Assembly: GCF_003441595.1 (NCBI RefSeq)
Contig: NZ_CP031848.1
Location: forward strand, 1,116,001-1,180,000
Direction: 5' to 3'
DNA length: 64,000 bases
Source: Marinobacter sp. Arc7-DN-1
GTDB taxonomy: Bacteria; Pseudomonadota; Gammaproteobacteria; Pseudomonadales; Oleiphilaceae
This document shows, piece by piece, positions 26,913 through 34,981 of the stretch (its first letter is position 1; every line of letters begins with the position of its first letter). Made by a program: the position numbers and the translations under genes. Below the pieces are notes generated by a model. It saw only the letters and a list, made by a program, of their open reading frames with translations, was not told where the DNA came from and searched no databases.

Positions 26913-27150
26913 TCAGATCGACCCGCACGCTCGGCTCCGAGCGGCGCTCTCGCACAATATCAGCAAGATTCTGGTCATCCAGTCGCTCCAACATTGCCTC
27001 ATACACATCAGCCGGCACGCAATAAAAGGCAGGCTTGTTCCGGTTGAGCACAGCCACAGGGAAACCACCCCCATCACGAACTGTCGCCATCGGGTTCTTT
27101 TTAAGCTCTGACACGCTGGCAGTAACCTCTGAATAGATTGGGCTAGTCAT
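26902..27150 (-). CDS. Antitoxin, Phd/YefM (StbD) family
   Basis: An 82-residue antitoxin. The N-terminal half (VTASVSELKKNPMATVRDGG, FPVAVLNRNKPAFYCVPADV) is the Phd/YefM DNA-binding fold and the C-terminal acidic part (RRSEPSVRVDLNEL) would neutralise the toxin. It precedes and overlaps the relE-like gene. A near-palindromic operator lies 14 bases upstream of its start, consistent with autoregulation. Confidence 0.92.
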   Translation of the reverse strand: MTSPIYSEVTASVSELKKNPMATVRDGGGFPVAVLNRNKPAFYCVPADVYEAMLERLDDQNLADIVRERRSEPSVRVDLNEL

Positions 27151-27163
27151 AACAACACCTCAA

Positions 27164-27179
27164 GACCAGTTAACCGGTC
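27164..27179. promoter_or_regulatory. Probable operator of the toxin-antitoxin operon
   Basis: GACCAGTTAACCGGTC is a 16-base palindrome with a single mismatched pair, centred on GTTAAC, located just upstream of the antitoxin start. Phd/YefM antitoxins bind such palindromes to repress their own promoter. Confidence 0.55.
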
Positions 27180-27242
27180 TTATTTTAGACAACTAACAGA
27201 TCGGCCACAAGCAGAGCGACATTTAACGCAAAGGATTATCTG

Positions 27243-28916
27243 CTAACCAAATTGGCCGGGAATCAAAACCCGAGCTTGCGGGAAAAACATCTCAAGCCTC
27301 TCCCGAAACGCAACTTTCGCACCCCCATCCCCATGTACCACCCGAATCTCCGAGGGCGCCTCAGGAATGCCCTGGACAAATCGAAGTAAATCACTCTGCC
27401 CCGCATGGGCCGAATAGCCTCCAACCTGATGAACCCGGGCCCGGATGTCATAGCGCTCGCCATCCAGCTCAACCCAGCCACCCCGAGGACCAAAGGTCAG
27501 AATATCCCGCCCGGGCGTGCCGGCGGCCTGGTAACCCACAAACAACACATCATTGCGTTTATCACCAAGCATGGCCTTCAGGTAATTCACCACACGGCCA
27601 CCGGCGCACATGCCGGAACCCGCCAGAACCACACACGGGCGATGGGACCGGGCCAGGTAATCTACCGCGTTCAGGTGGTCTTCGTGGGAATTGATGACTG
27701 TGAGCTGCTCGAACGACAGCGGGTGCCGGCCCTGTTTGACCAGTTCGGTGGCTTCGGCGTCCCAGAATGGCTTCAGGTCTCGATAGATTCGCGTGAACTC
27801 TGCGGCGAGCGGCGAATCGACAATGATTTCCAGCGACTCCCAGGTGAAGGAGGGGTCTGACCCCACGGGGTCAGACCCCATTTTCAGCCTTTCCTCCGAC
27901 CCCATTTTCACGCCCGCACCGACAGCACTATCCCCAAACTCATGAATCAAACTCTCAATTTCGTAGAGTAATTCCTGAGTCCGCCCGATACTGAACGCCG
28001 GCACCAGCACGGTACCACCATCCGCCAACGCCCTCTCCAGGATCGCCTTGAGCCGAAGTCGCCGCGTGGCCCTGTCCTCATGGTCTTTGTCACCATAGGT
28101 GCTCTCAATCACCAGCCGATCCGCCCGCTCCGGAGACTCCGGCGCGGGAAGCAACGGCGCATGGGGCGCGCCAAGATCGCCGCTGAACACAATGCGCTCT
28201 TGCGCACCGCCACACCGGGCATCGCACTCCACATAGGCCGAGCCCAGAATATGCCCTGCCCTCTGCAACCGTACCGACAGTGAACAATCATCCTCGGAAA
28301 ATACCGAATGCCACTGGCCATAGGGAATTGGAACCAGCCGGGAACGGATCAGCCCCAGAACCCGCTCAATCAGCTGCCTGTCCCGGGTAAATCCGATCTT
28401 CAGTGCATCTTCCAGAATCTCCGGCAACATAATGGCCGACGGCTCCGAGCAGATAATCGGCCCGTCAAAACCCGCCGCCAGCAGATAGGGAATGCGACCC
28501 ACGTGATCAATGTGCACATGGGTGACCACCAGCGCCCGGATATGGTCGATGGGGAAATCGATGGCGAGATCCGAAGCGGAAGCACCCCGCCCTTCGTCCT
28601 GGCCCTGGAACAGACCGCAGTCTATGAGGATACCTGCGGAGCCTGAGCCGGTGAAGCTGGGGTCTGACCCCGTGGGACCAGAGATGCCGGCAGCGTTGGC
28701 GCCAGTGAAGTTGGGGTCTGACCCCATGGGGTCAGACCCCTTTTTCATCCCCGCAGTCAGAGTCAATCCGGCCCCCATGGGTTCGGGATCGGTGCCAGTG
28801 AAGTTGGGGTCTGACCCCACGGGGTCAGACCCCTTTTTCATCCCCGGAGTCAGAGTCAATTCGTGGCAGGAGCCGGTTACGCCAGACGTGGCGCCGTGGT
28901 GAAAAACGTCAATCAT
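27243..28916 (-). CDS. Metallo-beta-lactamase-fold RNase (beta-CASP) with repeat-encoded insertions
   Basis: A 557-residue zinc RNase/exonuclease of the CPSF-100/YSH1-like group. The start MIDVFHHGATSGVTGSCHEL has an AAGGA site upstream. The metal motif is THVHIDH (H133, H135, D137, H138); the beta-CASP part contains IESTYGDKDHEDR, SHRPCVVLAGSGMCAGGRVV and a C-terminal SAHAGQSDLLRF. Residues about 21-94, between CHEL and GILIDCGLFQG, are a foreign tract containing two copies of a unit with MKKGSDPxGSDPNFTG plus a partial third. A second tract with [13 protein letters not shown] lies at about residues 327-358. Both are translated copies of the dispersed palindrome and both fall at surface loops, so the enzyme may still work. 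A longer frame to 29,021 runs into a MITE and is not the real start. Confidence 0.88.
   Translation of the reverse strand: MIDVFHHGATSGVTGSCHELTLTPGMKKGSDPVGSDPNFTGTDPEPMGAGLTLTAGMKKGSDPMGSDPNFTGANAAGISGPTGSDPSFTGSGSAGILIDCGLFQGQDEGRGASASDLAIDFPIDHIRALVVTHVHIDHVGRIPYLLAAGFDGPIICSEPSAIMLPEILEDALKIGFTRDRQLIERVLGLIRSRLVPIPYGQWHSVFSEDDCSLSVRLQRAGHILGSAYVECDARCGGAQERIVFSGDLGAPHAPLLPAPESPERADRLVIESTYGDKDHEDRATRRLRLKAILERALADGGTVLVPAFSIGRTQELLYEIESLIHEFGDSAVGAGVKMGSEERLKMGSDPVGSDPSFTWESLEIIVDSPLAAEFTRIYRDLKPFWDAEATELVKQGRHPLSFEQLTVINSHEDHLNAVDYLARSHRPCVVLAGSGMCAGGRVVNYLKAMLGDKRNDVLFVGYQAAGTPGRDILTFGPRGGWVELDGERYDIRARVHQVGGYSAHAGQSDLLRFVQGIPEAPSEIRVVHGDGGAKVAFRERLEMFFPQARVLIPGQFG
27845..27886. repeat. 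Palindromic repeat, subfamily B, inside the MBL-RNase gene
   Basis: TGAA-N3-GGGGTCTGACCCC, a two-base centre (AC) and GGGGTCAGACCCC-ATTTTCA. It is read in frame as [12 protein letters not shown] on the minus strand and sits between the beta-CASP elements YEIESLIHEF and IIVDSPLA. Confidence 0.88.
28652..28680. repeat. Half copy of subfamily B repeat inside the MBL-RNase gene
   Basis: TGAAGCTGGGGTCTGACCCC followed by GTGGGACC: the left hairpin is intact and the right half eroded. It encodes GPTGSDPSF. Confidence 0.75.
28706..28747. repeat. Palindromic repeat, subfamily B, inside the MBL-RNase gene
   Basis: A complete copy: TGAAGTTGGGGTCTGACCCC, AT, GGGGTCAGACCCCTTTTTCA. It is read as MKKGSDPMGSDPNF on the minus strand. 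Together with its upstream flank (LTLTAG) it is a near-duplicate of the next copy. Confidence 0.9.
28799..28840. repeat. Palindromic repeat, subfamily B, inside the MBL-RNase gene
   Basis: A complete copy with AC in the centre, read as [14 protein letters not shown]. Its flank LTLTPG matches the LTLTAG flank of the previous copy, indicating tandem duplication of a block of about 93 bases within the gene. Confidence 0.9.
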
Positions 28917-28967
28917 GACAACATCCTTGTTTGCAGAGCTTCCCGTGGATCTTGAAATGCAAGTATT

Positions 28968-29054
28968 CCAGCAGCCTGTCGGACTTAAGTGATCGTCACG
29001 AGCAAGGTGGGAAAGCGGCACAGTAGATCAGCCTTAAGTCCGACAGGCTGCTGG
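28968..29054. mobile_element. MITE-like element with 22-bp perfect terminal inverted repeats
   Basis: CCAGCAGCCTGTCGGACTTAAG (left arm, 28,968-28,989) and its exact reverse complement (29,033-29,054) enclose a 43-base non-coding centre. The total of 87 bases without a gene fits a miniature inverted-repeat element. It occupies the gap between the MBL-RNase start and the broken Fic gene. I cannot see a clear target-site duplication, and the parent transposon is not in the window. Confidence 0.75.
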
Positions 29055-29082
29055 TATGGATTTAAGGCGTTTCAGGACCCCG

Positions 29083-30017
29083 CTACTGCGCATCCGGCAG
29101 ATCGGCAAAACCTTCGGCTACGGCCTGCTCTAATTCAGATGCAAGGTCGGCCTGCGCCAGCACCGGAAACTCCTTCATCAATTTGCCACTAACTCGGCCA
29201 TGCTGGCGTATCGCCCGGATCATCCGATCAATGTGCTCGTCAGGGCCTTCAACCCAATCCTTGATCGCCTCGCGTGTGCGATACCAAGCCCTCTGAAAGG
29301 CAGCCTGGTGGTGCATCTCGTGTTCCAGGGTGTGGCGAATGATCGCGAACAGATATTCCGCTTGTTCGGTCAAGTCCGGATAGCGCCAGACAGGCGCCGC
29401 CTCGTCATATGCATTAAAAACAAAGCCGGATTCAATACCATCTGCATACGCCACGCGTTCATGTGTGAAATCGACCGCATCACGGTAAGCCGACATCAAT
29501 GGCCGAGAGTAGCGCTCAAGAATTCGGTCATACTCGGCCCGCCTCACCGCCGAAGACGTTATCGCCGCCGAAACCGGCAAAATGAAGGGCTCGGGCACCA
29601 CACCGTCGCGGCGGAGGGTATCATTCACCAGAAAACGGGAGATTCGCCCATTGCCATCCGCCAGCGGATGAATAAAGACAAACCCGAAACTCGCCACAGC
29701 AGCACGCACCAATGCCTCCCCCGGATCAGTTCGCGCCAGAAAACACTGCAACCCCTCCAGCATGCCTGGCAACCATTCCCAGTGCGGGCACATGCGTATT
29801 CCAGCCGGCGGCCGACCTGGTCATAGGTTTGGCGCCTACGCCCAATACGACTCTGCACCGGCAGCGGCTGGATTGCCTGCACGTTATAGCGTGCCGCCAA
29901 CCAGGCATAGCCGATTTCATCACCCGCCATCGTGCTCAAAATGATTATCCCGCCAAAAAAACGATTAAAAATGCCGATTATTGGAAAAAAAACAATTCTA
30001 ACAGGTGTTGACGACAT
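29083..30017 (-). pseudogene. Fic-family protein gene, broken
   Basis: The 29,083-29,793 part is an intact frame of 236 codons with a perfect Fic motif HPLADGNGRISR (counted from M at 29,793: H42 to R53) and a complete C-terminus. The N-terminal part of the same family (STMAGDEIGYAWLAARYNVQ, then IQPLPVQSRIGRRR and DQVGRRLEYA) lies in another frame between about 29,790 and 29,945. So a frameshift or small deletion near 29,790 separates the two halves, and part of the linking helical region appears to be missing. The gene is followed downstream by the MITE and preceded by an IS66 remnant. If the downstream ATG is used, a truncated active domain could still be made. Confidence 0.75.
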
Positions 30018-30031
30018 GATCCCAACGTATA

Positions 30032-30370
30032 TCAGGACACCGCGGGCATGGAGTGGGCATAATTATTCAATTCAAAAACCGGCGCCCCACCCTTCAGCGG
30101 CCAACCCGACGTTCCAGGGCAACAGCGCTTCGAGCTTCTCCACCGTATCGGCTTCGGCGATGTGCTCCAGCACATGGTGGATGTAGGCTGAGGATTCCAG
30201 CTGTGCGCATTCCTCACCGAGGGTCAGTTCGATACGTTCACGCAGCAGCTTCGTCGAAGAGGTAGAGCTGGCAATCAGATTTCTCACTGCTCGCGGCAAA
30301 CTGCTGGACCTTCTTATGGCGTAGCAGTTCTGGCGGGGTTCCAAATACCTTAACAGAGGGGGGAGGGCAA
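30032..30370 (-). pseudogene. IS66-family transposase (TnpC) remnant
   Basis: The minus strand reads ELLRHKKVQQFAASSEKSDC followed by LYLFDEAAA in one frame, like the N-terminal part of IS66 TnpC. It then continues, frameshifted, as LLRERIELTLGEECAQLESS, then AYIHHVLEHIAEADTVEKLE and ALLPWNVG, the C-terminal element of the same transposase. The central catalytic domain (over 300 residues) is gone. Its right part (30,335-30,363) matches 24,657-24,685 with two mismatches. Confidence 0.7.
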
Positions 30371-30601
30371 TATCTCAGAATTGAAGCGAGCCTTTGGTGC
30401 CGCGAAAGTGATATGGAAAGATCACGATGGCTTCAAGGCGTTTGTCTGGCCTCGGCTCTGAGTTAAAACCCGGTTCGGAAAGCTGACAGAAGCATGTACG
30501 GACAAGCCATGCAGGGATCGCCTGTGGCCGGCATTCGGACAAACTGACCAGATGATGAGAAAACTGATCAGTATTTAGCCGCCTTCAATTTTTTGAATAT
30601 A
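30371..30601. other. Intergenic remnant region
   Basis: Plus-strand reading of 30,370-30,463 gives an orphan 30-residue tail with KRAFGAAKVIWKDHDGFKAF then VWPRL and a stop; it looks like the end of a lost gene but I do not recognise it. The rest, up to the end of the polysaccharide locus at 30,602, shows nothing I can name. Confidence 0.4.
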
Positions 30602-32545
30602 CTAGGCCGATGGCAACCGACGGACCTTGTCCGCATTCTTTGCCTCGTTCACGAGTAGCTCATTGCCATTACACCAAACGAGATCCTCAACACCTCCATT
30701 GGGCGCAAACCCGGTGGGCGCTTTTTTCAAGGTTTCCACAACCTCCTGGCAATCAAACTCATGGCTGGCCCGCATCAATCGATTCAGGGTCTGCTCCACC
30801 TCATCCCAGGCCATGGAAACTTCTCGGGCCATCATGATACGTGGATGTGCCGTGCCCTGGGGGTCATCACCAATCAATAGTTCCTCAAAGAGTTTTTCAC
30901 CCGGCCGTAGCCCGGAGAAGACTATCTCGATATCTCCATCAGGCCGCTCGTCGGTTTTCTCCATCAACCCCATCAGGTGAATCATCTTGCGAGCCAAGTC
31001 AGCAATCTTCACCGGCTCCCCCATATCCAGTACAAACACTTCACCGCCCTGGCCCATGCTGCCCGCCTGAAGCACCAGCTGGCTGGCCTCAGGAATCGTC
31101 ATGAAGTAACGGATAATATCCGGGTGGGTCACCGTTACCGGGCCGCCATCGCGGATCTGGTCCCGGAACAACGGAACCACGGAGCCAGACGAGCCGAGTA
31201 CATTACCAAAACGCACCATGGAAAAGATTGTACCGGACTGTCTCCGCGCCAGCCCTTGAAGCACCAGCTCGGCCATGCGCTTGCTAGCGCCCATCACATT
31301 TGTGGGGCGCACCGCCTTATCGGTCGAGATCAGTACAAAACGCTTTACCCCAGCGGCAATCGCGGCCTCTGCAACATTGAAGGTACCAAAAACGTTGTTT
31401 TGAACACCCTCAATAATGTTGTGTTCAACCAATGGCACATGCTTGTAGGCCGCCGCGTGGTAAACCGTCTCAACCCCAAAGCTGCGCAGGGCGATTTCGC
31501 AACGCCGGCGATGAGTTACGCTTCCCAAAAGCGGATGAATCTCAACGCCCAGCCCTTCTATCCGATTCAAGGCCTGAAGCTCACGCTCAATCGAGTAAAG
31601 AGAGAATTCAGACTGCTCAAATAACACCAGTCGGGTGGGACGGTGCAGAATAATCTGCCGACAAAGCTCTGAGCCAATCGAACCACCAGCCCCGGTGACC
31701 ATAACGGCCTTACCATACAAGCTCGCAGCAACCTGCGCGTTATCCGGCTGAACCGGATCACGGCCCAGCAAATCTTCAAGTTCCAGATCCCGGATATCGT
31801 TAATTCGCGCCTGCCCGGCCACCAGTTCCGACATGGTGGGAACCGTTTGCACCGGAATCGACAGCGGTTCCAGCCTTTTGAGTAGCCGCTTGCGATCAAT
31901 CCCGGAATCGGCATCCAGCGCCAGCAACAGCCGTTTGATCCGATGCTCCTTTATTGCACGCTCAATATGACTGATATCGTAAACCGGAATGCCATTTATC
32001 AACGCCTTATGATTGGCTTTCCGAAAGGTGATAAAGGCCGACGGATGATATTCGGTGCCCTGCTCCAGCGCATTCGCAAGCTGCAACCCCGTTTCACCGG
32101 CACCCACAATCGCTACAAACTGTTTGTTGCGATGCTTAGGCCGATGCACCAGCATCCGCACAGACATCCGCGTGCCGCTCACGAAGATAAAGGCCAGGGC
32201 ACCGTAAATAATCGGTACAGAGCGAGGTATCTGCACCTCCAGCCAGTAACCAAGCAGAATAAGCGTTATGGCGGAAATAGCGACGCCGGAGATAACCGTT
32301 ATAAAAGCGCGGTCACTCAGGTATCGGACCACCGCCCGATACAGGCCCAGTCGCACAAAAACGGCGATAGTAAATACAACGGTAAGTCCCGAAACAATCA
32401 GCTGCCCCTGATTGGGCAACCAGAACTGCTGGTCCAACCTGAGCGAAAAGGCCGCCCAAAGCGCGAAAAAAAGCATGAAAACATCGGCGCAAACAGACAC
32501 CAGGCGCTTGTTAAAACGAGATAAATTCAGGAACTTTTCAAACAT
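30602..32545 (-). CDS. Membrane-bound NDP-sugar 4,6-dehydratase, WbpM/PglF/CapD family
   Basis: A 647-residue enzyme that converts UDP-GlcNAc to a UDP-4-keto-6-deoxy sugar. The first 120 residues hold about four transmembrane helices. A first Rossmann segment (VGAGETGLQLANALEQG, near 145) is followed by the catalytic SDR domain with VTGAGGSIGSELCRQI near 282 and the S-M-K type active site in STDKAVRPTNVMGASKR near 405-421. It is the last gene of the minus-strand polysaccharide operon. Its product could feed the initiating sugar transferase or a 6-deoxy amino sugar. An additional CapE dehydratase occurs at 44,613. Confidence 0.93.
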   Translation of the reverse strand: MFEKFLNLSRFNKRLVSVCADVFMLFFALWAAFSLRLDQQFWLPNQGQLIVSGLTVVFTIAVFVRLGLYRAVVRYLSDRAFITVISGVAISAITLILLGYWLEVQIPRSVPIIYGALAFIFVSGTRMSVRMLVHRPKHRNKQFVAIVGAGETGLQLANALEQGTEYHPSAFITFRKANHKALINGIPVYDISHIERAIKEHRIKRLLLALDADSGIDRKRLLKRLEPLSIPVQTVPTMSELVAGQARINDIRDLELEDLLGRDPVQPDNAQVAASLYGKAVMVTGAGGSIGSELCRQIILHRPTRLVLFEQSEFSLYSIERELQALNRIEGLGVEIHPLLGSVTHRRRCEIALRSFGVETVYHAAAYKHVPLVEHNIIEGVQNNVFGTFNVAEAAIAAGVKRFVLISTDKAVRPTNVMGASKRMAELVLQGLARRQSGTIFSMVRFGNVLGSSGSVVPLFRDQIRDGGPVTVTHPDIIRYFMTIPEASQLVLQAGSMGQGGEVFVLDMGEPVKIADLARKMIHLMGLMEKTDERPDGDIEIVFSGLRPGEKLFEELLIGDDPQGTAHPRIMMAREVSMAWDEVEQTLNRLMRASHEFDCQEVVETLKKAPTGFAPNGGVEDLVWCNGNELLVNEAKNADKVRRLPSA

Positions 32546-32589
32546 GGCTGTCCTTTACCACTAATTAAACATGAAAATCAGATTCAGAC

Positions 32590-34356
32590 TCAAAACGACC
32601 ACACCTGCGGAATTAATAATATCGCAGTTAAGGCCACCAAGCCGCTCAAAGGCAAGCCAATTCGAATGTAATCAAAAAACTGGTATCGCCCTGGGCCGTA
32701 TACCATCAGATTAGTCTGATACCCCAACGGTGTGATAAACGAAGCGGATGCTGCAAACATCACCGTAACAGCAAAAGGAAGGAAACTGACCCCGAGCTGC
32801 TCAGAAAGCGCAAGCGCAATCGGGAACATGAGAACCGCTGCGGCATTATTGGTAATGAGCTCTGTAAACAAGGCCGTCAAAAGATAAATCAACGCCAGCG
32901 CCACCCAGGGCGTTATCGTACCAACCCCCAGCAAACCATCCGCAACCCAGGTAGCCGCGCCAGTTTCGGTCATCGCATTTCCCAGTGCGAATGACGCCGC
33001 AATCACCACCAACACCGGTAAATCCACACTGCGCCGGGCCCGACTAGCGGTAAGACACCCAGAGACAATCATAGCCCCAGCAGCCAGAAACGCGGCCTCC
33101 ATAATCTGCAAAAGCCCGGACGCACTCAACAGCACCATCAACGCCAATATCCCCATCGCCCGCGGCGCTTTGCGGAAATCCGGCGGCGTGGAATCATTCA
33201 GCGCACTGACGAGCAGGAAGTCCCGCCGGAACCGATACTGCTCCACAAACTGATGGCTGGCCTCCAGCAACAGGGTATCGCCCATACGGAAGGTAATATC
33301 CCCCAGCTTACCTGGCACCCGCTTGCCTTCGCGGGATAAGGACAAAATCACAGCATTAAACCGGGTACGAAACCGACTATCGCGGATGGTCTTGTTCAGT
33401 GCCGGGAATTCCGGGCCAAGGACCACCTCAACCAGACAACGCTGATGGTTTTCCACATTCAGCTTGTGAACACTTCCATTGGCCGGTTTCAGACCCTGAA
33501 TACGGCGCAGCTCACTGGCACACTCGGGAGCACCCACAAAATACAGCCGGTCCCCCGCCTGGAGGGTCCGGTCCGGCTCTACGGCAGTAATCAGGCGACC
33601 ACCGCGGTCAATCTCAGTGAGATATCCGTAACTCAAAGCCCTCAGGCCGGCTTGGGCGATGGTCTTGCCCACCAGTGGCCCGGGGCCCATTACCTCTACC
33701 TCAACCCCGTATTCACGCACCTGGTCAAGTTCTTCGGTGACACCACCACGATCCGGCAATATCCGGGAGGCAAACAGAACAAGAAACGTACCACCCACAA
33801 TCAGCAGTGGTACTCCCACCCAGGCCAACTCGAACAATCCCAGATTGATACCAAGCCGGGTCTGAAGCATCCCGTCCACCACCAGGTTGGTACTGGTGCC
33901 AATCAAGGTGCAGGTGCCCCCGAGAATAGCGGCATAGCTGAGAGGCAACAGCAGTTTGGACGCGGGAACACCCAGACGCTGAGCCCAATCCTGGATGGCA
34001 GGAATGAACATGGCCACCACGGCCGTGTTATTCATGAAAGCGCTGAGAATACCCGTGGGCGCAATCATTCGAAGCTGGGCACCTTTCTCGGTTTTTGGGT
34101 GCCCCAGCAACCGGCGGGCAATCCATTGCACCGCGCCGGTTTCCTTCAGCCCGGCGGCAACCACGTAAAGGGTTGCAATGGTTATCACGCCCGGATTGCC
34201 GAACCCGGCCAGAGCCTCCACCGGCCCCAGGATTCCCGCGATCAACAGGAACGCCAAAGCCGCCATCAGAATCAGGTCGGCCGAAACACGGGTAAGTGCA
34301 AGCGCCGACAACACCGAAAACAGTGTTGCCAGGGTCACAATGCCTTGCCATTCCAC
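32590..34356 (-). CDS. SLC13/DASS-family permease with RCK_C domains, probable sulfate transporter
   Basis: A 588-residue inner-membrane transporter. About eleven hydrophobic segments in two halves (residues 1-190 and 390-588) flank two cytoplasmic TrkA-C domains (about 205-290 and 295-375, VEVMGPGPLVGKTIAQAGLR and CLVEVVLGPEFPALNKTIRD). The family motif NTAVVAMFIP and SYAAILGGTCTLIGTSTNLV is clear. It starts four bases after cysC ends and is the fourth gene of the cysD-cysN-cysC-permease series, so sulfate is the likely substrate. It is the uptake step for PAPS synthesis. Confidence 0.88.
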   Translation of the reverse strand: MEWQGIVTLATLFSVLSALALTRVSADLILMAALAFLLIAGILGPVEALAGFGNPGVITIATLYVVAAGLKETGAVQWIARRLLGHPKTEKGAQLRMIAPTGILSAFMNNTAVVAMFIPAIQDWAQRLGVPASKLLLPLSYAAILGGTCTLIGTSTNLVVDGMLQTRLGINLGLFELAWVGVPLLIVGGTFLVLFASRILPDRGGVTEELDQVREYGVEVEVMGPGPLVGKTIAQAGLRALSYGYLTEIDRGGRLITAVEPDRTLQAGDRLYFVGAPECASELRRIQGLKPANGSVHKLNVENHQRCLVEVVLGPEFPALNKTIRDSRFRTRFNAVILSLSREGKRVPGKLGDITFRMGDTLLLEASHQFVEQYRFRRDFLLVSALNDSTPPDFRKAPRAMGILALMVLLSASGLLQIMEAAFLAAGAMIVSGCLTASRARRSVDLPVLVVIAASFALGNAMTETGAATWVADGLLGVGTITPWVALALIYLLTALFTELITNNAAAVLMFPIALALSEQLGVSFLPFAVTVMFAASASFITPLGYQTNLMVYGPGRYQFFDYIRIGLPLSGLVALTAILLIPQVWSF

Positions 34357-34360
34357 GGAG

Positions 34361-34966
34361 TTAGTCCTTGTGGGTGATCAGCTCCCGCTCAAGCAGGTAG
34401 GCAATGAGAGAATCAACACACGCCTCCACAGAGTGCCGGGAAGTATCCAGCCGAATCTCAGGGTGTGCCGGCACCTCGTAAGGCGAGTCGATCCCAGTGA
34501 AGTGCTTTATCTCGCCCGAACGGGCCTTCTGATAAAGCCCCTTCGGGTCACGCTCTTCACAGGTAGCCAGCGGCGCATCCATGAACACTTCAATGAACTC
34601 GCCCGCCGGGAACAACTTCCGAACCAGGCGCCGGTCACTGGTGAACGGAGAAATAAACGCACTCATTACGATCAGGCCGGCGTCTGCAAAGAGCTTGCAA
34701 ACCTCACCAACGCGGCGAATGTTCTCTTCCCGGTCATCGTCGGAGAACCCCAGATCTTTGCACAAGCCGTGGCGAACGTTGTCACCATCCAGCAAAAACG
34801 TGTGGTAGCCCCGCTTGTGCAAGGCCACGTCCAGCGCATTGGCAATCGTCGACTTGCCGGAACCACTCAGGCCGGTGAACCAAAGCAGGCAAGGCTTCTG
34901 GTTCTTGTTGACGGAACGCTCGGCGCGGGTAATCTTGTGATCGTGCCAGACAATGTTATCAGCCAA
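34361..34966 (-). CDS. cysC: Adenylylsulfate kinase
   Basis: A 201-residue APS kinase that phosphorylates adenylyl sulfate to PAPS. The P-loop GLSGSGKST lies at residues 32-40, followed by [28 protein letters not shown] in the substrate-binding region and FISPFTSDR. It starts 15 bases after cysN and is a free-standing kinase rather than a CysNC fusion. In this locus PAPS is likely for sulfotransfer as well as, or instead of, cysteine synthesis. Confidence 0.95.
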   Translation of the reverse strand: MADNIVWHDHKITRAERSVNKNQKPCLLWFTGLSGSGKSTIANALDVALHKRGYHTFLLDGDNVRHGLCKDLGFSDDDREENIRRVGEVCKLFADAGLIVMSAFISPFTSDRRLVRKLFPAGEFIEVFMDAPLATCEERDPKGLYQKARSGEIKHFTGIDSPYEVPAHPEIRLDTSRHSVEACVDSLIAYLLERELITHKD

Positions 34967-34981
34967 AAGTTCTTCTCCCTT

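Noticed and set aside
28917..29021. Upstream extension of the MBL-RNase open frame to 29,021
   Set aside because: The extra 35 codons run through the MITE arm, and the internal ATG at 28,914-28,916 has an AAGGA site and begins the conserved MIDVFHHG motif.
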